Source: Gnetum montanum
Taxonomy: Eukaryota; Streptophyta; Gnetopsida; Gnetales; Gnetaceae
Length of the DNA: 64,000 bases
Direction: 5' to 3'
Assembly: GCA_015680685.1 (NCBI GenBank)
Contig: MNCI01029388.1
Coordinates: forward strand, 252,895 to 316,894
Positions 9,896 to 23,399 of this stretch are shown here, in pieces. Both the position numbers and the translations under genes were made by a program. The notes under the pieces are model-generated. The model searched no databases, was not told the origin of the DNA, and was given only the letters and a program-made list of their open reading frames with translations. Each line of letters begins with the position of its first letter. The first letter of the stretch is position 1.

Positions 9896-12800
9896 TCTAC
9901 CATAAACTTGAATTTTGTAAAATTTGAATCCCTAATTTGGCTTGTCACTTGGATTTTCTTAGTCCCCATACTTCCATACTCCCTACTAAAGCTTCCATGT
10001 TGTTGAGTTCACATTGATTTCCTTTGAGTCTCTTGGTTATGGATTATTACTTTTACTTGAACAATGGTGGTTTGGCTGAACCTTAGTCAATGTTGTTATA
10101 TTTTTGGATTGTTGAGACAATCATTTGACTCTCATGAGATTGTTGGTTATTGGTGATATCAATCCTTTCCATATCATTATATAATCAATATTTTAACATC
10201 TAGATCATGTTCCTTCTTTAAGAACTTTATTGACATCTTATAGTAATGATGAGATCTCTTGGACAATGAGTTTGATTCTCTCTAATATTGGACTTTCCAT
10301 GTGTTAGGGTTTGGATGATGGTATCATGAGGTTACACAAACAACTATCCTTGTGAGGATCTATTAGTTTTTAGGTCTCTAAATAAGCTAAGAGCTTTGGT
10401 TTTTTTCCTTCCACCATTATTTTGGATGCCATGTTTGTGTGTACTTGGTTATTGGTTGATGGAGCTAACATCAAGTTTGTGTGACCAATATGAGATGGGT
10501 TCCCTGGAGATGGTTTTGTGATTGATCCCCACTAGGATGCAACAGTGTGGCTTTCAAGGTAAGTTACATCCAATATGAAATGGTGATTCCATTATTTATT
10601 TGTCCCTTTTATTTTTAGTTTGTACCTCTAGAACATTAGAGGTGATGTCATGGGTAACACCTATAGCACTATTATGTTTGAGGAATGTTGGAAGTGCTAT
10701 TCTTAATCACACTTCATATTCTAGTTGAGACTAATAATAAATCCATGTATAAGGTAATATGATATTTGGTTTGGATATGTTTTTATTTGGTATTATGAAG
10801 TACACATGACAACATGATAAACATATGACACTAAGTATGGTGTGTGTTAGCCTCCTTATTTTTGGTAATGATTAGAACAGGTAAATCTTGGTTTTAGCAT
10901 TGTACGATGGATGGATGTTTTGGCCATTCTTTTGTATGTTTGTTTGGATGTTTTGGTGGTTTGCTTATGTTCTTGTTGAGCTAACATATTTTGCAAGTCA
11001 ATCATGATCCTCCTAATCCCTATGATTTTTGTCCATTTAATGATTGAAGATGTTGCTAAGTTTTCTCACTTGGTTTTATACTGATAATCCATTTTATTAT
11101 TAGGTGGATTGGTTTGGGATGGAGATGGGAGCTTTTGAAGGATTTGTTATGATGATATGAGCTTGTTGATATCATAAGCTTTGGATATTATATGTTGGAA
11201 TTTTCAACAGTGTATTAGATATTAATTCTGTTTTCCCGTTTATGGATTTATGGATCATGTATGATATAGATTTGTAATATTATGTTTTTCATGTATATTT
11301 TAGGATTCATTTTTGCAATTTATGTTATCCTATTTTTTTCTAGTATTTCTATATTTATATGATTTCATATTTAGGTACTTCTTTTTTTTTTTTTACTGTT
11401 AGTTTTCTCTTCTATTTTCTTTGGGGTTATGGCTTCATGCTAGGTTCCTTTGTTCCTTTTGCTGCATAGTTTGTTCATTCATGTCACTTGTCATGATTAA
11501 TAATTTTGTTAGGGATTCTACCTAATGTAATGCTCTCCAACCTAAGACATAGGAAGGAGGGTGTTATAGGTAGTAACTTAATTTTTTATATCTTTAACTT
11601 CAAATTAATTTTTTCTATCCTCAACTTCAACATGTTTTTCCTTTTCCTTAGTAGTTTTCTTCCTAAGAGAAAAAAAACAATAAGCACTAAATAAATATCC
11701 TTCATGATGTAAAAGTTGTAAGAATTATGAATTTTATAATATGTCATTAGCTGAACATAATTCTTCTAGATTTCTTATAATATTAATTCTTTTTTATAAT
11801 TAATAAAATTTATTTTAATAAAAAATATCTATGAGAACAAAATGGCATGGAAATAGATTTAATATGCTTAATGGGGAAAAAAGACTAACAATCTCTTGCT
11901 TAGCTTTATAAAAAATCAACAAAATATTAAATAAATCAACAAATCATGAAACTTTAGAAAATTCTTTAGATTTGACATTCAAAATTGAAGTCCACTTATG
12001 AATTATTAACATTGCATGCTTATGTATAAATTATCTTATATTTAGGGAACACTACATCATTGAAGTGTTATGTAGCTCAATAAGTAGAAAGAAATGAGAA
12101 TAATACTTGATATGAATGACTTGAATGTTATGTTTTTATGTTACATTATTTAATTACTAAGAGAAAATTTGATTATGAAAAAGATAACTTAAAATTTGAA
12201 TGAAAACATATCATGATGTATGATCAACTACTAGTGACTTATATAAATCATTAGGTAGAACAAAATGAGATGTCTTAGTTGCATCAACATCACTAGAAGG
12301 AGGCGTTTCAAATTTTTTCTTACCAATTTATAACTATATATACTTAGAATTAATAAAAATTTTCACATTAATAAAAGAAGCTTAAATTTTGGTATTAGTT
12401 GAAGAAATTGAAGGTAATTTAGAATTCCCCGTAGAAGACATTTAGAAAGATTAAATCACTTCAAGAATTAGATGAGAGAAAATTTTCACCAAGCAATAAT
12501 AGGTTCATATCTAGAAATCTTCATGTTGTTTTCACTATTTTGGGTTTCAAAATGACTAATTAAATTATAGTTTTAACATTTTTTCATCCAAGCTTGAACT
12601 TAGAACTCCTCCAAACCAGCTTCACAAGACATATTTCTAGTCTTTGTAGGCCTCTAATAATTATCCTAGCTCATAACTTAGCATATGAGATTCACTTTTT
12701 ATGATCTTATAAAATTATGGAAACACAAATTTTTTAGTATTAGAGATGACACTAACACCATGCTAGCTACAATCCTAGACCACTTCTTCTAGGTCAGCTA

Positions 12801-13590
12801 CAACACTCGATCATTCTATCTACATAACCTATTTTAAAATTACCTTTTGGTCACCATTTTGACTCTAAAATACGCTAAATTGCTCATTCATAAAACTTGC
12901 AACATGACAAGCTTCAAATTTCAACATTTTTGTAGGATGACCTTGAGACCTTAGAACCAAAAAATTTTCTAAGTGTTGGTTAATGGTAAATCTAACACCA
13001 ACATTAGTATTAGCATTAGCACTTGCAACATGGTCCTTGGTGGAGCAGGGTTGCTCCTTGTATTTTAAACCCCTTCAATTCCACTAAATTCAAATATTAT
13101 GAAATATAATTCAATTTTCTAGAAAATAGAAAAATTAACTATTTTTAATTAATGTAAAGAATATTAAAAAATAGTGGTTCTACAACCCACAAACATCACA
13201 AATTACTTACAAACTAAACTACATTGCACTAAAATAGTGGGTCTTTCCCTCCCTTGGTGGGCCATTACTAATGGCCCACCTTTTGTAATCTTTTCTAATC
13301 TCTTGTACTTTAATCTATCTTCACAGTAATTCCCGACTACTTTCTCAAAACAAAATCCCATCTAACATTCTTGTACCAAACACATTGAGATTTACCATCA
13401 TTTTATACAAGAACATACCCAACATGGACATATAAAGTTGGAGTTTATTGGAACTAAAAGTCAACTAGCCACAAAACCTCTAACCAAACAATGGTTAACT
13501 TCTCTATGCAAAGATACAGGAATAGGACCTTGTCCTATAAAGTAAGCCTTTCTATTATCTCTATATACTAGTACATATATATATATGCAT
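9896..13590. other. Intergenic DNA without recognised features
   Basis: A/T-rich. No retrotransposon domain or host-gene domain is recognised on either strand. A T-run lies near 11380. Around 12840-12960 the minus strand has a short coding-like stretch that I cannot identify. Confidence 0.4.
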
Positions 13591-13720
13591 TTATTTAGGG
13601 GGAGCTTGGCTCATATCCTTTTTGTTCATCCCAAAAAGGGGCAAAATTATTTAGTAATGTATATTGTGATTAGACTAACCCATTTTCTTAAGTTTTTGAC
13701 ATTAACAAAAAGGGGGATAT
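13591..13720 (+). other. 3' untranslated end and polypurine tract of a copia element
   Basis: The stretch ends TTTTTGACATTAACAAAAAGGGGGATAT just before the LTR, with a purine tract AAAAAGGGGGA. The same arrangement (GGACATTACTAAAAAGGGA) precedes the copia LTR at 55778. It marks the LTR as a 3' LTR rather than a solo LTR. Confidence 0.65.
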
Positions 13721-14880
13721 TATTGACCTTTCAGTACATCAAAATGTTAAGAAAAATGGAATACAAAGATGTTTTTGTATTTTTGTGGTTATTATGTTTG
13801 TAGGACTTGGATTAAGACAAGAAGGCATGTGGAAGTTCAAGAACCTGGACAAGGAATGAAGACTTCAAATGCAACTCTAATGATCAAGGACAAGGACCAA
13901 GGATTTTAAAGTTAAGAAAGACATCTCCAAGAAATAGTAGATGTCTTGGTTGAGAAGGAGTTTCAGAAAAGACATCTTCAAGAAATAGTAGATGTCTACT
14001 ACCAAAGAAAGACATCTCCCTAATGACAAAGATGTCTTGGGTGAGTTGAATACTAAACAAACAAAGGCATCTCTAAGAAATAGTAAACGTCTTTCTAGAG
14101 AGAAAGAAATCTTCCTGAAGATGTTCTTTCCTAAAGAAAATACGTCCCTCCCAAATGAAATTCTGATGTGGAAAGATGTCTTAGCCTCAAAAAAGACATC
14201 TCTAGTGATTGTTAGATAGCTGTTACACATATTCCAAGATTATTTCAAAAACATATTGGCTATAATAAGACTTCATGCCATTGGAAAATGTGTAAGAATT
14301 ATTGTACTTTCAAGTGTCATATCAAGTAAACATTGTATTCATCATTAGTATGATAACGTTCCTCATTGTACTATCTTTTATTTATTGTAATTTGTCAAAG
14401 TGAGTTGTACCACATTGCACAAGGATCAGCAAGTTTAGTTGCATTCCTACCTTCAAATTTTTTATTCTCTTATTACATTGTGAGGTGGATGTGCTTCTTA
14501 TGGGAAGTCATCATCCTTGAGCTTGTCAAGATCTTATAGGATTGAGTGGTTGTAGAGCACCACAACACTTTAGAGCAAAGCTCAAGTGGAAAGATTGTGG
14601 AATCCTATAAACCACAGTCTAAGCTTGTTGGAACCTTGTGAGGTTGAGTGGATTCGTTGTGATGAATCACTCTAAAGTAGAGCTTAGAGCTTGTACAGGG
14701 TGTGGTGCCCTCAAACCACATTTTATAGAAACAAAGTCCAAAGGTGTATAAGCGAACTCCCCTCCAAGTGTGAACTACCCAAGTTGGGGAATCACATTAA
14801 ATTTGGTTGTGGTTTTTATGGCTATAAATTATAATTTGAGAAACTTATTCTTCTCCCCCCTCCACCTTCTAAGTTCAACA
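13721..14880 (+). repeat. SIRE-like copia LTR, about 1160 bp
   Basis: Begins TATTGACCTTTCAGTA and ends CTAAGTTCAACA, consistent with a decayed TGTTGA...TCAACA terminal repeat. It contains a 300-base cluster of AGACATCT/AGATGTCT inverted pairs from 13919. A later part (around 14700-14790, GTGGTGCCCTCAAACCACA and ACTACCCAAGTTGG) matches the copia LTR at 55778, showing both belong to one family. Confidence 0.65.
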
Positions 14881-15056
14881 ATTCTCAAACCTGGTCCTTA
14901 AGGCCATTCACGAACATGTAGAAAAATTCTTAGCCAATTGGAAAGGGCCTTTCTTTGTCATCAAGGCCTTTAGCAATGGTGCCTACCAGAACATTGATGG
15001 AAATGAGTTGGCCAATCTAGTTAATCATTCTTATCTAAAATCATACTACATGTAGC
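14881..15056 (+). pseudogene. Gypsy integrase C-terminal end (Tat-like)
   Basis: Translation gives LKAIHEHVEKFLANWKGPFF followed by VIKAFSNGAYQ and ends NHSYLKSYYM before TAG. This is the conserved C-terminal end of Tat/Ogre-type integrases (WxGPF...A/G...N...LK.YY). The rest of integrase is missing because the copia LTR directly abuts the fragment. Confidence 0.65.
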
Positions 15057-16050
15057 TGACAATAATCAACAAGCAAGCCTACTTTCCATGGCCTGCTAAG
15101 GTCTTACACTAGCATTATGGTCCACTAAGACCTTAAACTAGTACCACAACTTGCTAGGGCCTTAAACTGGCAACACATGTAACCTTTGATAGCCAAATCT
15201 GCTAAACTATTCTACATGGCCTTATGTATTTCATTATGACATCATGATTTCTCTACTTGATTTTTCTTGTCCTCTTGGAGTTGTGACTGCAGGATCAAAC
15301 CTGGAGTCATCGTCGAGGTGTAACTCATCATAGTGATAAGTCACTACATGATCACGATGTACAACATTCAATGAGTTTGTCTTACCATGACAAGAGTGTG
15401 TGTTTCACATCATTTCTATTATCATTCCCTTGAGCCCAACCTCGCAACCTGGTTATAACCTTTCTTACCTTGGATGATAATATTGACTGATGTTTGACAC
15501 TCATGCACTATGATTATATGACATCCCTTCATCAGGCTCCACCTTCAAGTCCATTGAATGTAGCACACCTCATTCAATGGGAAACCATCTAATCCATCAA
15601 GCATAACAAAACTCACTAAATGGAAAGACCAACTTAAATTGAATTTGGCAAGAGAAACCTAATGAAGGTTTCAACCCACAAAAAAAAGAAAGGGGGGAAG
15701 AAAATTTCCAAGAAGCCTAGTGATCAATGAAGCCTAAAGGACATGTCAATGGCTCCAAACATACAAAGTGAAGAGCCTAATGGCCAAACCAAACTTGGAA
15801 CAAGGTGTTGCTTCCTCAAATGCATCTACTAAGAGAACCACACTTCAAAACACAAAGTGTGAAGCCCAAATGGATTGACCAATATGTCCATGACACACCA
15901 TAGCCATTATATCAACCATTAGGATGCATCGTTAATCCTCATTATCATTTCCCTATTCCTCTTTACCATTTCCTTATCATACCCTTCTCCCATCATCATA
16001 GCCACTCTTGGACATGATTCAACACTACTAGATCAACAGCAAAGAGGGAA
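15057..16050 (+). other. 3' untranslated region of Tat-like element
   Basis: Short tandem-like repeats of GCTAAGGTCTTACACTAGC-type units lie at 15095-15170. No coding frame is seen. It ends with a purine tract, AAAGAGGGAA, just before a TGTTGCTGATGG sequence that may start the LTR. Confidence 0.45.
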
Positions 16051-17700
16051 TGTTGCTGATGGACCTACAGTGGTGTTTTGTATTCCTTGTTGATGTCTCT
16101 TAGGTTAATCCTCCAAACATCAATAAAGAGGAGCCAATGAAACACCACCAAATTTCATGTTACAACCTTCATTTCCCAACTTGGGGCAATGATTCATTGT
16201 AAATATGAGATATGTAGTCCATGAGCTACAATCTTGCATACTTAAGCTTTTTGAAGCCAAAAAAATGCTTCAAATATTGTTATTTCCTTGCTTCCCAAGT
16301 AGAAATAGGTGCTCCATGTCCATATTTGGGCTGAAAACATCTTTGGAATGGCTAAAATTGGCATTTTCATGCGTTTTTATAAGGGTATAGCCCCAACTAT
16401 GCTAGAGTCATTTTCAGTAGACACAATAGCTACAATAGTCACAATAGCCAACCTAGTCACAACCAAGACCCAGTAGAAGTGTAATGTTGGAATTTTTAAA
16501 ATTTTCATTTTTCCAACAATAGCTAGCATAGTCATCCCAAGTCAACAACAACCAGCATAGACAACATTCTCCATGAAGCACGACACTTTCCAACAGATTC
16601 CATCATTTTTACATATTCCAACTTTTTGCATATTTACCACCACTTTTACAATTTTTCATCAACCTCATTGTAGTCAACCAATGCCAACCTAGTAGGAATG
16701 GTGTTAGCATAGTCACAAAAGTTTGTTTACTATTTCTAGTAAATGGATAGGTTTTATGGTTGTAGCCCATTCTAGATCTACTATAAATGATAACAATGCT
16801 AAAAGTAAATAACCATTGACTAATGCCAACATAGTCACAAATTTCTATTTACTATTTACAGTAAATAGATGGGTTTTGTGATCGTAGTCCATTCAAGAGT
16901 TACCACAAATAGTAACTACACTGAGAGAAGATGACCATTGCAACTTGCACGTTAACATCAATCTATCAACAATAATGTCAAAGCCAAAAATAGCAACCCT
17001 ACCCTATAAATACCCAACACAAACACCATTTTCAAGTTTTAAACACTTTGGCATTATGAGCATTTTTTGACATTTTGGCAGTAATTCCAAGATTCACACC
17101 TGTAATAGCAATCATGCCATTTTTCCAATCATCAAAGCCTATTTTCAACCCTAATTCCACTTTTTGGTATTAGAAATTGGTACTACGCTGGGCACAAAGA
17201 CTCCCATGTAGCTACCATTACTCCAAAAAGTGAGATACCAATCCCATTTTCACATTGCAAACCCTAGTGAAAGTCGACAAAAAGTTGCTAAAAATTGAAG
17301 CTAGGGAGACATTGGATCATGAAGTTGTAGTATGATGTAGCCTACCTTCTCCAATGGACTTTGAGCTCCTGCAAGAAACTTCTTGGGCTTTTGGCATAAA
17401 ACCTATACTCTATGAACCTTTATTCCTTATTTTTTATAAAGTTTATTATTCACGATGTGCAAGTTTTAGTTTATGATTCTGTTTCTACACTTGTTTTCTT
17501 TCTGAATCTGCAACTACAATTCATTTTCCATTTTCGTTTTCTAAAGCCATTTACATTTTTGTTCGTAATTTCCATTTGTCATTTCCAATTACGTTTATGT
17601 TTTCATTTTTTCTTTCATTTTCAGTTTCATTTATGATTATGTTTACATTTTCACAACCATTTTTTTTTTACATTCTATAAGTCCCTAGGTGATCAGCAAG
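16051..17700 (+). repeat. Probable LTR of Tat-like element, 3' end not determined
   Basis: Starts TGTTGCTGATGGACC after a purine tract. A TATA box (TATAAATA) lies at 17005, in CCCTATAAATACCC. The right edge is a guess because no matching CA end, primer site or second LTR copy could be found. U3 holds repeated CAATAGTCACAATAGCCAAC-like words around 16420-16880. Confidence 0.35.
17005..17012 (+). promoter_or_regulatory. TATA box of probable Tat-like LTR
   Basis: TATAAATA in a C-rich context (CCCTATAAATACCCAACAC), about 950 bases after the possible LTR start. Confidence 0.4.
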
Positions 17701-19079
17701 ATCGTCCAAGTGACCCTAAGTCTTGTATTTTCAAAGGCCCATGGGATTCAAGGTTAAAACTATTTCAATGCTCAAATCTTTCATTTTTTCCATTCTAGCA
17801 ACTGAGACTTCCAGCTCCAATAACCATATGATCTTTGCAGCCATGGCTCTAGGTCCTATATGTCCCCCACATATACCCTCATAAACTTCAATTTTGCCTA
17901 AGCACACTAACAATATGACATAATTAGACCATTGACATACTATGCTATCACCTACTATGACATACTACTTTGATCTTTTTCATACAGTGTCCTTTTGAGC
18001 AACTATTAGGCCTTGCTAAGGTTCACCATGCATAAGGTCAAACTTGATATTATCATACCACTCCTTTATAGAAGTAGTATGAACTATGGCTATGGAGTTT
18101 TCTTTAGTGTCTTGTGTGGTGGTAATACCATTGTTCATAGTTAAGCATTACAACTTGCTAAATACATCTAGTGTCACACTAAGGGCTAGCATCACAATGA
18201 CATTGGCTATAATGTTCCCATTTCAAGATACATGTTGGATATTGTTGGCACATTTTGGCCATTTTATAAAGTAGACTTTGAAAGGAGATTTTTTTTATCA
18301 TATAGCTTGTGTTGATTTGAAATAGAAATAATTTTCTATTTGAGAGATCAAGGGATTTAGAATATACACATGTAATTTACAAGTTTTCCCTTTATCATGA
18401 TGATACAATGGCTTTATACACCATAGCATATGAAATTGCTATAGGTTTATTTTGAGGACTTGAAGCCCTAGTTTATATAACTATGGTATCATGATGATCC
18501 AATTTCTTTATACATCATATCATACTAGGTTGAATATGCTAGTTACTCAACTTAGCCCTCCATCGTCTACATGGACGTATCCATGCTTCTAACCCTCCTC
18601 CACTCCTTCCTCACCTGTCTTGACATCTCCTCATAGGGGACATGCATGGTGGCAAGGTTAATATATAAATTAGTGACAACAGTAGGGGATCCCTTTTTCA
18701 AGGCCATAGAGTGCTTAAACTAGACCATCTAGATGCTCTTGGGCATGGCTCTGGCTCAAGGAGAACTTCTTCTGATGTAGCAACCATAGTTGGCGTACAT
18801 GCTAGACACAATAAGGGCCATGCAAGTGGTCATCCACAATAACAGCAAGAATAACAATGATGATGACAAAGGAAGAGGAACAATATACATGTCAAGTCGA
18901 TCAAGGATGACACTACCATTGATGCCAAGCTATACACTGTCATACAGTAATAGCATCAGCACATGGAGGTGGAGCGCAACCTGTAATGACTACAAGTACT
19001 AGTACAAAACCCAGTCCATGTTGATGATGATGCTAATGGAGCCTAGAAATATGATGAATAGTAGCGACTGGTCCACATG
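17701..19079. other. Intergenic DNA upstream of the BTB fragment
   Basis: No domain is recognised. A MATH domain would be expected upstream if the following fragment derived from a complete BPM gene, but none could be read on the plus strand. A D/N-rich stretch lies around 18840-18880. Confidence 0.4.
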
Positions 19080-19502
19080 TTGGGCAAGCACAAGATCCAC
19101 AACCACTGCAATTGCTCCCTTGAAAGTGGAGAATTTAGTGATTTTAGTTTTGAGGTTGAGGGATAAGTATTTCATGTACATAAATTGGTTCTTGTGACAT
19201 GTTCCCTTGTCTTCAAGGCTTAGCTTTATGGTTCATTACGAGATCGCATGAGTAAAATCAAAATTGAAGACATTAAGACACCAATGTTCAAGGCAATGTT
19301 GCACTTCATTTACATAGACACACTTTTAGATACACTTGATGTTACTTAGTCAACATCAACATTTATGATTATCTAAAATTTAATGGCTCAACATCTCTTG
19401 ACAACTACTAATCATTATGGCTTAGATAGACCTAGGTTTCTTGTGAAATAAAACTATGTCAAGAAATCACTATAGAGACTTGGAAATTATAGCTTATATT
19501 TC
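19080..19502 (+). pseudogene. BTB/POZ-domain fragment resembling plant MATH-BTB (BPM) protein
   Basis: One frame without shifts reads SGEFSDFSFEVEG, VFHVHKLVLVTCSLVFKA, LYGSLRDRMSKIKIEDIKTP and MFKAMLHFIYIDTLLDTLD. After a short gap come LMAQHLLTTTNHYGLDRPRF and NYVKKSL. This is the order of the BTB domain and the start of the BACK region in plant BPM proteins, which are substrate adaptors for cullin-3 ubiquitin ligases. Six in-frame stops (after VEG, KA, DVT, MII, LVK and KSL) make it non-functional. The MATH domain and the C-terminal end are not visible. No poly-A tail or intron could be placed, so retrocopy versus gene fragment is open. Confidence 0.7.
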
Positions 19503-20429
19503 TATAGTTGAAAATTTCCATAGAAGTTATAACTTTCCATATAAGTTCTAACTTCCTATGGTAGTTATAACCAAACCTACATAATGTTTTTAAATCACCC
19601 TAATTTTGCATATCTGTAACTACCTAGAAGCTACTTTGAAAAGAGCTTTAATGGTAGAACAAAGGGGAATTCTGGAAGAAACTCAAAAGAATTATTAAAG
19701 GTTACTTGTAAGGCATGGCTTGCTAATTGCATCAATTTAGCTACTTTCTTTTAATCCTATGAGTTCTTTTCTTCTCATTTTGTCTTATTTTCTTAGCTAA
19801 TGGTCTAGATAGTACTATATTTGACATTTAATTTTGGGATTTTCATATTGCACTTATAACTCTATTTCACACAATTCTAGACTCTATTTTATTTACATAA
19901 AATAGTTGATGTTGTCTTTCAGAAGTGTCTTCAGCAATTTAATAGCAATGTCTTTATAAAATTACCTATTTGAGTCTAGAGGATCTATAAAAATCTTTGA
20001 TACTTTGAGATGACTTGAAATAGCTTCATTTTATTTAAATTCTTTTCCTTGATGTTTCAATCTTGAAATTTTTAAATAATTTCTAATAGTTTCATTATTT
20101 ATAATTCTTGAAAACTATTAACTAGCCAAATAAAATCTTGTACTTTGTTGTTTACAAAATGTTTTGGTAGTTTAATCAAAGTGTCTTTTACAAAATTGCT
20201 TGTTGAGCTCAAAGGGTTTAGGCAATTTGTAATACTTAGATTGAATTAGAATAGCTTTATTGTGAATCATTTCCTCATGTTCAATTTATCTCGCTTAAAT
20301 GTTTGAGATTTCACACAAATCTTCTTTTCTTTCTTCTTCTCTTTTAAATTCCATTGAATCTCACTCTATTTCTAGTTTTCTTATGAAACTTTCTCTTTGG
20401 AAAAATGAGGAGTAGATTTCTGCAAAATT
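19503..20429. other. AT-rich intergenic DNA
   Basis: No domain is recognised. It may include the decayed integrase end of the minus-strand Tat-like element, but no integrase motif could be read. Confidence 0.35.
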
Positions 20430-22830
20430 GTGCTTAAGCATTTTTGTAAAATTTTATTTGTTTCAAGAAACGTACTATAGGGACTATATAAACTAAGTGA
20501 CTTGACAAAATAGTAATCTTTAATGATTCATAGTATTCAACAAGGTTAGCTAAATTTTCATTATAGCTAGTTACAGTTTCATACACAAACCCAACCATTT
20601 CAACATTCATAATAGCAAACACACATTTATGCTTAGTTTGCTCTATTACCACTAAGTTTATTTGGAGGTATCTAGACCTTAGTGTTGCTAGAGAACAATA
20701 AGCACCTATACCCAAGTTTGAAGAAATACCTTTATTTCCTATGATCCCAATCATAAGGCCTAGAGGTAAACGTTGGTGATCCCAAATGATTGCCAATAGA
20801 TATTAATGTCTATAAATTATTACATTAGTTTCTTTCCTAGGTCACAATAAGGGTGCAAATGTTTGGCCTTACATGCATAAACTTCTATCACTTGGTTAAC
20901 CACAAGTTGTGAATCACCTTTGATCATTTGGCATTTGATTCCTTGGTCATGAGCTACCATCATTTCCTTGATCAATGCTTCATATTCCATGACATTATTG
21001 ATGCATGAGAATTCAAAACAATAGTCAAAGGGTTGGATTTCACCAAATGGAAATGTTATAATGGTACCAATACTAGCCCCATGGACAATTGAATCCATGT
21101 CAAAGTTCATGATGACATCATAGCCCTAAGGTACTTGGCTAACGATGTTGACAAATTTGTCAGGAAATTCAGGGTCAATGGTTGCGTGGTCATCAATAGG
21201 GAAAGCAATGAGTTGTGTGGCTATAGCTTCACCTTTTGTTGAGACTTAGAAGATATAATGAACATCAAATTCCATTGTTATGGCTTTCCAACAAGCTATC
21301 TAGTTGCTCCCATAGATATTGGTCATTATGCCTCTAAGTACATTATCTTTGCAAATGATATTAACCTAGCTTATAAAGAGGTAGTATCTCCACTTCTTCA
21401 ATGAGAAGACTAGGGTTAGACAATACTTCTATATTTTTAAGGTAGTATACTCACAACGCTAATCCACCACCTCATTTCTAATAGAGTAGAGAGGCAATGG
21501 ACATGTAAGAGATAGTAAGGTAGATATAGAAGGGCTTAACCTTTTGCAACTAATAAACCATCAGTAGTTGTAACAACTCTTACATAAGGTTTTCAAAGGC
21601 TTCTTGGCATTGAGCCATCCACTCATAGTGGACCCTTTCTTGAACAAGTGTTGCATGGGTTGTGGCTTATCCATGAGCCTAGCAATGAACCTATGGATAA
21701 ATTATAATCTACCTTGTAGCCCCTAAAGCTTCTTAAGATTAGTTGGTGCTGCCAAGTTGGATATGGCTTTAACCTTGTTAGGATCAACATGTATCCCTGC
21801 TTTAGATACTACAAAGCTAAGCATCTTACCATTTTTGACATCAAAGACATACTTTTTGGGATTAAGCCTAAGTTCAAGTTTAAGACATTGTTTTAACAAA
21901 AGGTTGAGGTCATGTAAATGATCATTGGCCATCTTGGACTTAATGACTATATCATCTATGTAATCACTGAGCAAACCTAGCATATAGTCACTAAAGATAT
22001 ACATCATAGCTCTTTGGTAGCTTGCTCCTATGTTATTTAGGCTAAACAGCATCATAGCATAACAAAATGCACCCCAAGGGGTCATGAAGGTTGTACTAAG
22101 TTATTGCTCTTGGTTAATCCTAATTTTCTTGTATCCAGAGAACCCGTCCATGAAGGATAATAAGGCATGTCTAACTGTAGTATTTATAAGTTTATCAATA
22201 CTAGGCAAAGGGAAGTTGTCTTTTATGGTTGCTTTATTTAGATCTTAAAAATCAATGCAAATGCATATACTCCCATTCTTGTTAGGGACTACCACTATGT
22301 TGGACACCCATTCTACACAATCAACAGCTCTAATGAAACTAGCCTAATATAGTTTTGTGATTTCATCATGAACTGCTAGGGCCAAATTAGGTTTAACCTT
22401 ATAAACTTTTTACTTGACCAGTTTAATGCTAGGATAGAATATGATGGTATGTTGCACTAGGCATGGATCCATACTTGGCATATCTTCCTATAACCAAAAA
22501 ATGATCTTAATATTATCTTGTAGGACCTTGGTGATGTCTTAAGCCTATTGGGATACCAACGAGGAACTTAGTTTCAAGGTTTTCTTCTCACCACTATGTG
22601 TCATGATAGGAACATCAACTATAGAGTCTTCAATAATGTCACCAACTTCAAGGTCAAGGATTTTAACTAGGTTTTTAGGCCATACTAGAGTTTTCTCTAT
22701 AGAAGCTATGTAGTCGATGAGACTCTTAGGCTCAAGATCTAAATAATTAGGATCAATACACCATTCACCATCAACATGGGGTCCACCTAGGCTCAAAGGC
22801 AAACTAATTTGTTCACAAGTATCCATATTC
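20430..22830 (-). pseudogene. pol: Tat-like Ty3/gypsy pol, decayed (RT and RNase H)
   Basis: Reading from high to low coordinates: an open segment upstream of RT (22826-22545, unrecognised), then RT blocks. These include HDEITKLY and AVDCVEWVSNIVVVPNKNGS, then DLNKATIKDNFPLPSIDKL and LLSFMDGFSGY. From 22085 follows TPWGAFCYAMMLFSLNNIGA and the catalytic box SDYIDDIVIKS, then RLNPKKYVF. After a poorly conserved stretch, 21110-20820 gives a second RNase H domain with CINNVMEYEALIKEMMVAHD and GDSQLVVNQV. A second RNase H after the RT connection is a known feature of the Tat lineage. Frames change repeatedly and stops are frequent. No integrase was found on the low-coordinate side and no gag on the high side. 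Confidence 0.7.
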
Positions 22831-23399
22831 TAGTCCTACATGTCAACTATAAACACATTAAGTAGCATGTGGGTAGCAAAATGATTAAAAATCAATAAAT
22901 TAATGCAAAATGTTCTAGTAATAGTGCATAAATGGAATAAACATATTGAAACAAGTGCTACACAAGGCCTAAATCAAAGCAAAGAAGTCTATAAGGTGTG
23001 ATTTAGAAGTAATACAAGGTCAAACATGGCCAAATATGATTACACTTTACTAGTTTTAGACCTTAGCAGACAATACAATGATTACATGGTATTAAATGAT
23101 GATCAATCAATAGTAGTTAGAGGCTAAACAAGGTTTACTAAGACTGTAAAGGAGACAATAAGGTGGATACAGTGAAACTAAAGTGTAGTAGAAGTTGAAT
23201 GAGGCTAATTAATGGTCCATAGAAGTCATCAATATAAAGAAATGTTAAAATGAGTTGAAACACCACGAAACAAGGTCAAATCAATCAAGATGAAAAATTT
23301 CTAATACAAGAAGAAAAATACTGTTAAAAAGACTTTACTAGTTTTAGACCTTAGGTCACCATGGTAAGGGGCTACAATGCTGACAAGTGAGGTTGGACA
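22831..23399. other. Non-coding DNA next to Tat-like pol
   Basis: A-rich on the plus strand. No gag or protease could be read on the minus strand, where they would be expected. Confidence 0.4.

Noticed and set aside
17412-17636. Membrane protein suggested by an F/L-rich frame
   Set aside because: The composition follows from a T-rich stretch with TTTTCATTTTC-like repeats; there is no neighbour support or conservation.
20430-22830. Pararetrovirus-derived RT
   Set aside because: The YIDD box context, the second RNase H domain and PWG..CY..M.F.L.N..A sequence fit Tat-like gypsy; no movement protein or coat domains are seen.
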